DNA from: Deltaproteobacteria bacterium
Lineage (GTDB): Bacteria; Desulfobacterota; Dissulfuribacteria; Dissulfuribacterales; QOAL01
DNA length: 50,692 nt
Reading direction: 5' to 3'
Assembly: GCA_027067775.1 (NCBI GenBank)
Contig: JAMOVK010000042.1
Location: forward strand, 1-50,692
This document shows, piece by piece, positions 43,188-50,692 of the stretch (positions within the stretch are counted from its first letter, which is position 1; the number at the start of each line of letters is the position of its first letter). The notes under the pieces were generated by a model that did no database searches, was not told the DNA's origin, and was given only the letters and a program-made list of their open reading frames with translations. The position numbers and the translations under genes are program-made.

Positions 43188-43766
43188 CTATACCCTGCCT
43201 TTGCTCACTCCCTTGCCTATGGCACCAGCTACCAGGTGAGCAGTGCGTAAGGGTTCTGGTATGTTTCCATTTATGCAAAAAAAACGCACCACCTTCTCGG
43301 TCTCGTTTCTGTCTATTCCAACTCTCTGTACATAACAGTTCATGCACGGTTCCATTGGGCCCAGGGCTTCTATGTTTTGCCATTTCTTTGTTCCATCAGG
43401 TATCTTGGTTAACAGGGCCCTTTTGATAGCTGGATAGTCAGGCCTTTTTCTTGAAATCACAAGAACAGGTCTATTCAATTCTTTATGCACCTTTTGGACA
43501 TCTACAACATTGAACCCGCCAAGGCAGATGCCTTGTAGCATGATGAGGTTACAGTGTTCATAAAATTTCGAATGCTTGACAAGTTGCACTATTTTATAGG
43601 CTGCATCCAGCCCATCCTTTTCTACATCTCCAACAATGATTCCGTCTAGTCTATGAGAGGCGTAGACTGTACCAACTATGGAGACCTTTCCTTTATGGTT
43701 GCGATTAAAGGGACAGTCATCAAACCCGATGCAGTTGACAAGTCTTGGCCTGTTGCTGTTTGGCAT
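43188..43766 (-). CDS. DUF99 family protein (endonuclease dU/EndoV-like)
   Basis: This 192-residue protein of the DUF99/UPF0215 family, relatives of endonuclease V described as 'endonuclease dU' in archaea, has an N-terminal strand and acidic motif CIGFDDCPF, the strand YASHRLDGIIVGDVEKDGLDA, NLIMLQGICLGGFNVVD (conserved G/N loop) and ISRKRPDYPAI. An acidic pair at FDD and an Asp in DVEKDG are candidates for metal binding. A longer start (GTG 43790) would overlap UspA; the ATG at 43766 is chosen, though its SD is weak. It is the last gene of the kinase-UspA-DUF99 unit. Confidence 0.82.
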   Translation of the reverse strand: MPNSNRPRLVNCIGFDDCPFNRNHKGKVSIVGTVYASHRLDGIIVGDVEKDGLDAAYKIVQLVKHSKFYEHCNLIMLQGICLGGFNVVDVQKVHKELNRPVLVISRKRPDYPAIKRALLTKIPDGTKKWQNIEALGPMEPCMNCYVQRVGIDRNETEKVVRFFCINGNIPEPLRTAHLVAGAIGKGVSKGRV

Positions 43767-43774
43767 GCTTGTTC

Positions 43775-44227
43775 TTATTCTATTACCCACACAGCACAGT
43801 CCTTGGCATAATGGACGATTTTGTTAGAGATGCTTCCAAAAAGAAACTCTTCTGCCTTTGACATGCCTCTTCTGCCGACGACAATGGTTCCATATCCTTT
43901 TTTTTGTTGATAATCCATGATGGCCTGGGCGATGCTGAAGTCTTCTATTTCTATCAGTTCTTTTTTCAACGTCTTTTCTTCCAAGCCTTTTTTGATGAGG
44001 AGATTGTAAAGGTCGTCAAGAACATCGATGGCCTCATTTTTTTCCTGTCTCTTTTTTGATTTCCATGCCTCTTCACTTGGGAACAGATCTCTTTCAGCAT
44101 AGCGTATTACATAAAGAAGGGTTACATGGAAATCTGGAGAAGAGCCTATTATTTCACCAACATATTCCACCGCTCTTCTAGCGTTTTCAGATGCATCCAC
44201 CGCAACCAGAATCTTCTTATAGTTCAT
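43775..44227 (-). CDS. Universal stress protein (UspA family)
   Basis: This 150-residue single-domain universal stress protein opens with KILVAVDASENARRAVEY, has a long middle insertion, and ends with the ATP-binding motif VVGRRGMSKAEEFLFGSIS...AVWVIE (Gly-rich loop and SIS). It should bind ATP like Usp of the MJ0577 type. Its SD AAAGGAGG lies in the end of the kinase gene, whose stop overlaps this start by 11 bases, so the two are translationally coupled. Confidence 0.92.
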   Translation of the reverse strand: MNYKKILVAVDASENARRAVEYVGEIIGSSPDFHVTLLYVIRYAERDLFPSEEAWKSKKRQEKNEAIDVLDDLYNLLIKKGLEEKTLKKELIEIEDFSIAQAIMDYQQKKGYGTIVVGRRGMSKAEEFLFGSISNKIVHYAKDCAVWVIE

Positions 44228-45197
44228 TGTTTGCCTCCTTTTTTATTAGTCCTATACAGGGTTCAAGGTCTTGGAGGAATTCGTCTACGGTTTCGTAAAA
44301 GATTTCAGCCTGTTGGGAAAAGTGCATAAAAACCAGGTTTAGTTCTTCTGGTATGTAGGGAAAGAGTTTTTTCAGGTTGACTATGCGATTTTTATAAAGA
44401 AGAGAAAAGTCCTTGTCCTCCAAAGTTATATCCACTTGATCTTGATCAAGCAGTTGATCCAGATTTGTTCCCGTATAAATCTGTTTGCCTGCCAGGAATA
44501 TAAGCAGGCTTCCAAGACCAAATATGTCAAGACCAAACGGATTTTCTTCAAATTCATAGGCATAGTCAAAGTCTATCCACACATATTGGCCACTTTGGTA
44601 TTCTCTCCAGAGATGATCACGCCGTATGTCACCGTGTATCTCCTTGTGATCGTGTAAAAACTTTATGGCACGACACGAGTCAATGAATTTCTCCAATATG
44701 CCTGGAAAGTCATGGAAGAAGTAATCCTTATGGCCCTTTTGAATCTCAAAGACATGGTGATCAAGCCGTTTGCCACTGACTATATCCAGGATCCTGACAA
44801 TGTTACCCTTGGAATCTGGAACCGATATTCCCTGCATGAATCTTTTGTCTCCACGGACCAATTCCAGTATTCTTGCCTCTTTCCTGGGGCTTCTATAGCA
44901 AGGAATGGCAAGATCACCGAGTTTGAGATCAAATTTTTCATAAAATACAAGTTTAAGGATTTTCCGTTGTCCGGATTCCAAATGTATACACCTTTTGACC
45001 CAGTATTTCGGATCTTCTATTCCAAAACTTCTTTCAGCCTCATCACGAAGCACAAGGTAATGTTGTCCCTGGAGTTTGATGACATCTCCGTAGGAGATTT
45101 TCATGAACTCTGTCGTGTCGGTAAAGATTCGACCGTATTCCCCGATAGACAGATTTGGCCTTAGTTTCTTAACAAGTTTTTCAACCTCTTTTGACAT
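44217..45197 (-). CDS. Serine/threonine protein kinase-like protein
   Basis: This 326-residue divergent eukaryotic-type kinase fold has a lysine candidate for the ATP site in RKILKLVFYE (about 83), a catalytic-loop motif HGDIRRDHLWRE (about 190; H-G-D in place of H-R-D) and a DFD motif in WIDFDYAYEF (in place of DFG, about 210). The C-terminal lobe is short and there is no membrane or sensory domain. The Asp residues needed for catalysis are present, so activity is plausible. The start at 45197 (GGGATGG SD) is preferred over 45209. First gene of the kinase-UspA-DUF99 unit. Confidence 0.8.
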   Translation of the reverse strand: MSKEVEKLVKKLRPNLSIGEYGRIFTDTTEFMKISYGDVIKLQGQHYLVLRDEAERSFGIEDPKYWVKRCIHLESGQRKILKLVFYEKFDLKLGDLAIPCYRSPRKEARILELVRGDKRFMQGISVPDSKGNIVRILDIVSGKRLDHHVFEIQKGHKDYFFHDFPGILEKFIDSCRAIKFLHDHKEIHGDIRRDHLWREYQSGQYVWIDFDYAYEFEENPFGLDIFGLGSLLIFLAGKQIYTGTNLDQLLDQDQVDITLEDKDFSLLYKNRIVNLKKLFPYIPEELNLVFMHFSQQAEIFYETVDEFLQDLEPCIGLIKKEANNEL

Positions 45198-45500
45198 TTT
45201 CCATCCCATTTTTTTAGAGATTTAATGAAAAGATAAGTACTAAAATGTCTCGGGGAAGCTATTTTTTATAGGTTGAAAGGCATAATTGGTTATTTATTTT
45301 TACTGATAGAGGCGAGCCAGTTTGGATTTCTGCAAGGCCGAGCCCAGAAACTCTTGGCCATGCTTTCCTGTCTGCGAAAGCCACCTCCTCCAATCTGCAT
45401 TCCTTTGTGGAATAAAAAACAACATGCAAGAAATCACTTTCTAAATGATATTCTTTTGTGTAAAAAGGCCAAGACAGACCCTTAAAGATCAAAAGGAACG
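45198..45500 (+). other. Divergent intergenic region between kinase and cysS genes
   Basis: About 300 bases holding promoters for both directions. A 70-codon frame (45273-45485, TTG start) lacks an SD and is not called; its centre (45310-45400) is GC-richer and may be a gene remnant or leader RNA. No T-box motif or aminoacyl-tRNA leader is recognisable. Confidence 0.5.
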
Positions 45501-46979
45501 ATGAAGATGACTTTGAAGATATACAATACACTGACCAGAAGGAAAGAGACTTTTATCTCCCTAGAAGAAGGAAGACTGGGTATCTATGTATGTGGAATAA
45601 CTGCCTATGACAGGTGCCATATAGGCCATGCAAGAAGCGCGGTTGTCTTTGACGTTATAGTCAGGTTTTTGAGAAAGAGCGGGTTTGATGTGACTTTTGT
45701 CCGTAATTTTACAGACATAGATGACAAGATAATTAACAGGGCAAGGGAAGAGGGTATTTCAACTGAAGAACTTGCTGAAAGAGAGATAGCTCACTTTTAT
45801 GAGGACATGGATGCCCTTGGGGTTAAAAGAGCGGATATCGAACCCAGGGCCACGCAACACATGACAGAGATTATCGCCCTGATAGAGCGTCTTATAGGAA
45901 AGGGGTATGCCTACGAGTCTGGTGGAGACGTCTATTTTTCCGTAAGGAAGTTTCCAGACTATGGAAAACTCTCTGGTCGGGATCTGGAACAGTTAATGGC
46001 AGGAGCGCGTATCATGCCAGGCGAGAAAAAGGTCGATCCTCTTGACTTTACCCTGTGGAAAGGGGCAAAGCCTGGTGAGCCAAGCTGGAAAAGTCCATGG
46101 GGAAAGGGGCGCCCAGGTTGGCATATAGAGTGTTCGGCCATGAGCATGAAGTATCTGGGCGAGACCTTTGATATCCATGGCGGCGGCCTGGACTTGGCCT
46201 TTCCTCATCATGAAAACGAGATAGCCCAGTCCGAGGCTGCCACTGGCAAACAGTTTGTTCGATACTGGGTGCACAACGGTTTTGTAACCATAAAGGGAGA
46301 AAAGATGTCCAAGTCCCTTGGAAATTTCATTACCATTAAGGATATCCTTTCCCACTATCATCCTGAAGCCCTCAGGCTCTTTCTTTTGTCAAAACACTAC
46401 AGAAGCCCCCTGGACTATTCTGCAGAAAGTCTAAGGGAAGCCACATCTGCCCTTGACAGATGTTACAAGGCCCTTTTCGAGGCGGAAGAGATAATTTCTA
46501 CTCCTGTTAAGAAACAAAGACCCCTGCCAGACCATGTCAAGGAGTCCGAAGCCTTTATAAAAGGTCTTGGAGAAAGGATACAAGAGGCCATGTCAGACGA
46601 CTTTAATACCGCAAAGGCCCTGGGACATCTTTTTGACGCAGTTAGAAGTCTTAACAGAATAATAGAGGCCAGCAGAAAGAGGCCCTCGGCTCTTTACAGG
46701 GAGGTCCTTGAAGGGACGATGAAAGAAATGGTTGGGGCATCAAAGCTGTTTGGCATTGTTTCTCAAAGACCAGCTGACTACATAGAAAAGAGAAATTTGG
46801 CTGCTCTTGAGGCATCTGGTCTCTCCCTCTTAACACTTAAGTCCCTTATTGAGGAACGGAATCAGGCAAGAAAAGAAAAGGACTGGACAAAGGCTGATGA
46901 GATCAGGGATAGTCTTGCCCAAAAGGGGATAGTGTTGAAAGACACCCCTTCCGGGACTAAATGGTCAGCGGATTTCTGA
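45501..46979 (+). CDS. cysS: Cysteinyl-tRNA synthetase
   Basis: This 492-residue class I synthetase charges tRNA-Cys. The HIGH motif occurs as CHIGHARS (about residue 38), KMSKS as GEKMSKSLGNF (about 270). The zinc ligands are in CGITAYDRC, HIECSAM and HHENEIAQSE. The C-terminal DALR and anticodon-binding helices (about 350-490) are complete. SD AAAGGA upstream of the ATG. moeA begins 19 bases after the stop, so they may be cotranscribed. Confidence 0.97.
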   Translation: MKMTLKIYNTLTRRKETFISLEEGRLGIYVCGITAYDRCHIGHARSAVVFDVIVRFLRKSGFDVTFVRNFTDIDDKIINRAREEGISTEELAEREIAHFYEDMDALGVKRADIEPRATQHMTEIIALIERLIGKGYAYESGGDVYFSVRKFPDYGKLSGRDLEQLMAGARIMPGEKKVDPLDFTLWKGAKPGEPSWKSPWGKGRPGWHIECSAMSMKYLGETFDIHGGGLDLAFPHHENEIAQSEAATGKQFVRYWVHNGFVTIKGEKMSKSLGNFITIKDILSHYHPEALRLFLLSKHYRSPLDYSAESLREATSALDRCYKALFEAEEIISTPVKKQRPLPDHVKESEAFIKGLGERIQEAMSDDFNTAKALGHLFDAVRSLNRIIEASRKRPSALYREVLEGTMKEMVGASKLFGIVSQRPADYIEKRNLAALEASGLSLLTLKSLIEERNQARKEKDWTKADEIRDSLAQKGIVLKDTPSGTKWSADF

Positions 46980-46998
46980 TTTGACTATACTGCAAAAC

Positions 46999-48225
46999 AT
47001 GATCTCCTTTAACAAGGCCAGAGATATAGTTTCTAACATAGGGCAACTTGGTTCTGAGAGGATTAGTGCGTCAAAGGCTGTTGACAGGGTGCTTGATGAA
47101 GATGTCTTTTGTCTTGTGGACTCGCCACCCATAAACTCCTCTTTAAAAGACGGTTTCGCACTAAGGGCAGAAGATATTTCAGGTGCATCATCTGAGTCTC
47201 CTGTCTGTCTTGTTGTATCTGGAACCCTTTGGGCAGGTCAGAAAGACATGCTAGAGGTGAGAAAGGGGCAGTCGGTCCGTATAATGACAGGAGCAAGGAT
47301 CCCAAAGGGAGCAGATGCAGTTCTTCCCCAAGAGTTTGCCTCGCTTCAAGCTGACCATAGGCTTTTGTGTCTTGCGCCTACGTCCGTTGGCAGGAATATA
47401 CTTAAGAAAGGGGCAGATGTTAAAAAGGGGGAACCCCTTTTAGAAAAAGGAACTTTTCTGACTCCTCCCTTGGTTGGTCTTCTCTCAGGGGCAGGGGTTT
47501 CCTCAGTGAGGGTTGTCAAAAGGCCTACAGTTGCCATAGTGGCAACAGGTAGCGAGCTTGCAGAGGAGGGCAAAATAGACGAGTCTGAAAAGATCTTTCC
47601 CTCTAACCGGGCAACTATTTATTCCTGGCTCAGACGTTATGGCATCGAGGCCGAGGCCCTTCTCTGCAAAGATGACCCTGTTGTTCTTCGTGAGCTTCTT
47701 GATTCATGTCTGGCACGCTTTGATGTGGTAATAACCAGTGGGGGCGTCCTTGATGGCCAAAGAGACCTGGTGGTTTCTACGTTTCAGGAACTAGGAGTGG
47801 AATTTCTCTTTCAAAGGGTAAAAATGGGGCCTGGAAAGGGTGTATGCATGGGAGTAAAGGACAAAAGGCTTGTCTTCAATCTGCCAGGAGGACCACCTTC
47901 AAATTATGTGGCCTTTATGTTTATTGCCCTGTCGGCCATTTTGCGCCTTATGGGACAAAGGGATAAGTTTCCCTCTACCATAAAGGCAACTGTAGAATGT
48001 GATGTAAAGGGAAGGGAAGACTGGACCCAGCTTTTGCTTGCCCGAACAAGGCTACAGAGAGAAGGCTTTTTCACAACGCCTGTGTTTGAAGACAGCAGAC
48101 TCAAGCGCATTGCCTTTAGTGATTCAGCAATCATAATTCCAGAAGGAGTTCGTCATGTCAGGGCAGGACAGGAAACCCACGTAGCCCTTTTTGAGATGCC
48201 ACGGATCTTTTTGAACGCTGTATAA
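46999..48225 (+). CDS. moeA: Molybdopterin molybdenumtransferase MoeA
   Basis: This protein of about 408 residues inserts molybdenum (or tungsten) into molybdopterin-AMP. The N-terminal domain has the SPPINSSLKDGFALRA pattern (usual 'S.ldGyA') and IMTGARIPKGADAVL. The central MPT-binding domain has IVATGSEL and FDVVITSGGVLDGQRDLV. The C-terminal part has NLPGGPPSNYVAFM, which replaces the usual 'LPGNPVS'. The loop LDG (usually SVG) is a minor deviation. The longest frame starts with TTG at 46981; the ATG at 46999 gives the usual MISF N terminus. Molybdenum enzymes or selenium/tungsten enzymes would need it. Confidence 0.93.
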   Translation: MISFNKARDIVSNIGQLGSERISASKAVDRVLDEDVFCLVDSPPINSSLKDGFALRAEDISGASSESPVCLVVSGTLWAGQKDMLEVRKGQSVRIMTGARIPKGADAVLPQEFASLQADHRLLCLAPTSVGRNILKKGADVKKGEPLLEKGTFLTPPLVGLLSGAGVSSVRVVKRPTVAIVATGSELAEEGKIDESEKIFPSNRATIYSWLRRYGIEAEALLCKDDPVVLRELLDSCLARFDVVITSGGVLDGQRDLVVSTFQELGVEFLFQRVKMGPGKGVCMGVKDKRLVFNLPGGPPSNYVAFMFIALSAILRLMGQRDKFPSTIKATVECDVKGREDWTQLLLARTRLQREGFFTTPVFEDSRLKRIAFSDSAIIIPEGVRHVRAGQETHVALFEMPRIFLNAV

Positions 48226-48247
48226 CAGGTAGGCCTTTAAACCTTTA

Positions 48248-49051
48248 CTATCTTTCTGGTACTGCAACAGGACATTCAAATGGTTGAAGTGCAAGGGTAC
48301 CACTTATTCCATTTACACTGAACTCCATGTTTATTCTTATATTTGGATTAGGCGTTTCCTGGCCTTGGGCAAAGGCCTGGTGAAAGTCCGCCTTTATGGT
48401 TCCGACCTTTTCGCTTTTTACAAGACCAGGATCCCAGGTTCCCCCCAGGGAGGGGCCTGTAAATTTCCACACATCATAAGTAGCCTCATCTGAACTACTG
48501 GTTGCCGTATACCAGATGCTGTTGCCGTTTGAATCGTAAACATACCAGACTAGTGAGGGAAGGTCTTGGCCAGAGGCTCCTGGAAAATGGAAATGCGCTA
48601 CACCCTGCCCCTGTTTTGAGATATCCCACCACAGGGAGCCTGTGCATGATTTTGAAGAAAATTTTGTCAGATGGAGCGAACCTGTTTGTCTTTGGACTTC
48701 ATAGCTCATTGTAATAAAGTCTGGGTTGGAAAAGTCCAGGTTGATGGTGCCAGCAGCATCTCCTCTGACCTGTGTATTGTCCCACGGTTGTCCAAAGGAA
48801 GGACCAGTAAAGTTGTATAGGGTTGCCTGAAGCCTGTTGTTTTCCACTGTGCCAATAAACGTTAGCCATTGTGGCGCACCCCTGTCATCGTACAGATACC
48901 ATGATCCACAGACTCCATTGCTTCCTTGGGTAAAATCCAGAAATATTCCTGTGCCAGGCTTACTCGTATCCCACCACATGCCAGTAAAATCTGCCAGACA
49001 GGCAACGGGAACCATCAAAAAAGCGATTAATAATATGATTGATCTTTGCAT
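48248..49051 (-). CDS. Exported protein with two Trp-rich GWW repeat modules
   Basis: This 267-residue protein has a signal peptide (MQRSIILLIAFLMVPVACLA, then DFTG). Two modules of about 115 residues follow (about 21-135, 136-267). Each opens G.WW(D).S..G.G, has a W-Y-x-YD-x-x-G-x-x-x-W strand pair (GSWYLYDDRGAPQWLTF; LVWYVYDSNGNSIWYTA) and a FTGPS(F/L)G..WD turn, then GTI..DF. Four cysteines suggest periplasmic disulfides. I do not know a named family or function; the same module recurs twice in the next gene. The gap between the genes is 63 bases, so they may share a transcript. Confidence 0.75.
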   Translation of the reverse strand: MQRSIILLIAFLMVPVACLADFTGMWWDTSKPGTGIFLDFTQGSNGVCGSWYLYDDRGAPQWLTFIGTVENNRLQATLYNFTGPSFGQPWDNTQVRGDAAGTINLDFSNPDFITMSYEVQRQTGSLHLTKFSSKSCTGSLWWDISKQGQGVAHFHFPGASGQDLPSLVWYVYDSNGNSIWYTATSSSDEATYDVWKFTGPSLGGTWDPGLVKSEKVGTIKADFHQAFAQGQETPNPNIRINMEFSVNGISGTLALQPFECPVAVPER

Positions 49052-49114
49052 CTAAAACTCCTTTTGCTCAATACATGTCTTCTTTTTTATTATCGAGACA
49101 AACAAGGGCCGGGA

Positions 49115-50692
49115 TTAAAAATCGAATCGCTGCAGATGAAGCACTGTGTCGCCAACTGTGCAGGTGGCATGGGAGTCATCTGTAAATGTTATGGTAATTG
49201 AACCACCTTGACCTGCAATAAGGTTGGGCAACCTATAGGGGCAACCAGGACATTGGCCGTTCTCCCAACCATCAAGAATGTCACTGTATGTGGATGCACC
49301 ATTTTCAAACAGTCCCTCCGATGTCCACCATCTGGCACTTCCATCAGCCCTGTAATTGTACCACACCATTGCCATTTTGCCGCCACTGGCATCCATAAAG
49401 AACCCCATGCCGTCATAGGCCGGATCATACCACCAACCAGTAAGATGTCTTGGGTCTTCAGGGCCCGGGGCAAAATCTGCCATGAAAGGCTTCAAGGTCT
49501 CTGTAACCACAATGTTTCCTATTGTGGCAGTGAATGTGATAGATTGTGCTGGAAACTCGTTTAGGATCACCACTATGGTTCCAACTATCTCAGGTGTTGG
49601 AGGAGCGTATGGCTGTCCCCAGGGCCAACCTTTCCAGGAATAGAGACTTCCTGTAAAACTGTCTTTTGATACGGTTCCACCTGCTGAATACCAGGTGCTT
49701 CTGCCCAACTGATCATATACAAACCATGTGAGAAATATCTTATCTCCTTTAATCTCAGTGGCAAAACCAGTGCCTGGTTTTTCCGGATTATACCACCAAC
49801 CACTGAACGGGTGAGTCATGTTGGGAAGTTCCGCATAATAGACTGCCTTTTCGTCATCCTCTTTGGCCGACCAGAGGATCGCCTTTCCATTAAAGTCAAG
49901 CGAATATATCTTGTCAAAGCACCTGTCTGTAAGCCGTTCAATCACTGAACCATTCCACATGTATATATCCTGGCAAGAGCTACTCTTTTTGATCCATACA
50001 ATTCTACCATTTCTAAGCACAGGAGCCCTGTCTTCGTCGTCATTATCAGTGATCTGGATGTTTGCACCACTGCCATTCCAATAGAATATCTCAAAGTCGT
50101 CACCATCGTTCTCTGTCCAGGCTATGGCTCCGTTATGGAGACTGGGCTCAAGGTCGTCACCATCGGTATCTGTTAGTTTGTATTCCTTTTGGCCATCCCA
50201 GTAAAACAGGTCAAAGTTATCTCCGTCATGTTCTCCAACCCATGCCAAGGTTTGTTTATATAAGGAAGGTTGCTTGTCATCGTAGTCATTATCTGTAATC
50301 TGAATCTTTTCACCTGGTATGCGAAGGAATATTTCAGTGTCTTTGTGTAGGAAGTTTTCGCTGTCCTTTTCAACAAAGGCAATGTTGTCCTGGTAGATGG
50401 AAATGGTATCTACTACATCGTCTTCTTTTTCATGAATGGATGTGCCGTCCCATACCTGGATATCATCACTGTCATCAATCCACGCAAGTTTATTGCCGCT
50501 GGCTGAAAGTACCGTAACCTCCTTGTCATCTGAGATCTTTTGTCCAGCATTTATAGGATTGGATGTGGACCATACGTATATTCCCTCATCGTAATGACTC
50601 CAAAAGGCATAGTCTTCACCAAGGGCTACAGTAAAAAATTCATCCTTGGACTTTGTCTGGGCAAGCTGGATCATGTCCAGTTCAGCCCTTGC
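49115..50692 (-). CDS. Large exported-type protein: beta-propeller repeats plus two GWW modules (5' end outside window)
   Basis: This frame is open to the window edge, so the N terminus (and any signal peptide) is missing. The visible 525 residues fall into two parts. The first 290 hold about 45-residue repeats such as DGDDFEIFYWNG with ITDND and PSLHNGAIAW, a TolB/kelch-like beta-propeller rich in Asp. Then come two GWW modules (about 295-405 and 410-525): GWWYNPEKPGTGFATEI with WFVYDQLGRSTWYS, and GWWYDPAYDGMGFFMD with WYNYRADGSARWWTS. It looks like a secreted or cell-surface binding protein. Acidic propeller loops could bind calcium, but this is a guess. Function unknown. Confidence 0.75.
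   Translation of the reverse strand, partial: ARAELDMIQLAQTKSKDEFFTVALGEDYAFWSHYDEGIYVWSTSNPINAGQKISDDKEVTVLSASGNKLAWIDDSDDIQVWDGTSIHEKEDDVVDTISIYQDNIAFVEKDSENFLHKDTEIFLRIPGEKIQITDNDYDDKQPSLYKQTLAWVGEHDGDNFDLFYWDGQKEYKLTDTDGDDLEPSLHNGAIAWTENDGDDFEIFYWNGSGANIQITDNDDEDRAPVLRNGRIVWIKKSSSCQDIYMWNGSVIERLTDRCFDKIYSLDFNGKAILWSAKEDDEKAVYYAELPNMTHPFSGWWYNPEKPGTGFATEIKGDKIFLTWFVYDQLGRSTWYSAGGTVSKDSFTGSLYSWKGWPWGQPYAPPTPEIVGTIVVILNEFPAQSITFTATIGNIVVTETLKPFMADFAPGPEDPRHLTGWWYDPAYDGMGFFMDASGGKMAMVWYNYRADGSARWWTSEGLFENGASTYSDILDGWENGQCPGCPYRLPNLIAGQGGSITITFTDDSHATCTVGDTVLHLQRFDF

Noticed and set aside
45273-45485. 70-codon frame with TTG start upstream of cysS
   Set aside because: No SD, no recognisable domain; described as part of the intergenic region.
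45198-45500. T-box leader for cysS
   Set aside because: No TGGAACC-type T-box motif or terminator/antiterminator pair is recognisable.
1-50692. CRISPR array, insertion sequence, prophage or integrase
   Set aside because: No regularly spaced repeats, transposase motifs or integrase genes are seen; the gene content is ordinary chromosomal.

Overview
The window reads as a compact chromosomal stretch of an anaerobic, flagellated, Gram-negative bacterium, most likely a Desulfobacterota ('deltaproteobacterial') sulfur-cycle organism. This is an inference from gene content. The strongest pointer is the gene order YedE-like permease, TusA, DsrE and two small unknown proteins (28996-31607). It matches the 'YTD' cluster described as a marker of microbial sulfur disproportionation. 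TolB/CpoB, GT9 and GT83 glycosyltransferases and lipoproteins show an outer membrane. I cannot name the genus with confidence; a Dissulfuribacter-like organism would fit.

Layout. 1-1300: end of a MotA/TolQ-type gene and a MotB/OmpA-type gene. 1533-6366: acetyl-CoA synthetase, a CRP-CBS-DUF294 signalling protein and a DnaQ-type exonuclease. 6694-11065: a flagellar filament operon (fliC, fliD, fliS, fliT-like, flaG) behind a near-perfect sigma-28 promoter. 11076-11740 (minus): a gene that looks broken by a UGA codon but is best read as a selenoprotein of the C_GCAxxG_C_C family with its own SECIS hairpin, followed by a 58-residue protein. 11821-14495: a lipoprotein and pabB/pabC. 14610-14684: tRNA-Val(CAC). 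14757-18902: cobQ, cobD and a GT83 transferase. 19001-22046: HDOD protein plus hybrid histidine kinase. 22089-28724: MarR, cmk, flavodoxin, DUF948/YtxH, nadK and an M16 double-domain protease. 28996-31607: the YTD sulfur-trafficking cluster. 31713-35057: tolB, cpoB and a periplasmic binding protein. 35066-40730: comF, icd, GT9, dksA-like, PEBP, BCAM0308-like and an M28 peptidase. 40811-42699: a REC-PAS-HisKA protein lacking its ATPase domain, facing a second HDOD gene. 43188-45197 (minus): protein kinase-like, UspA and DUF99 operon. 45501-48225: cysS and moeA. 48248-50692 (minus): two secreted-type proteins sharing a Trp-rich repeat; the second continues past the window edge.

Most interesting: (1) the selenoprotein at 11270-11740, whose in-frame UGA falls on the first conserved Cys of the family and is followed at bacterial SECIS spacing by an 8-bp hairpin with AGUU in its loop; (2) the YTD cluster, whose two unnamed proteins can be read as DsrF-like and shortened DsrH/TusB-like partners; (3) four copies of a GWW module across two neighbouring secreted proteins; (4) the kinase-dead REC-PAS-HisKA protein. 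Several start codons were moved from the longest reading frame to the start with a convincing Shine-Dalgarno (SD) sequence; these are noted entry by entry.
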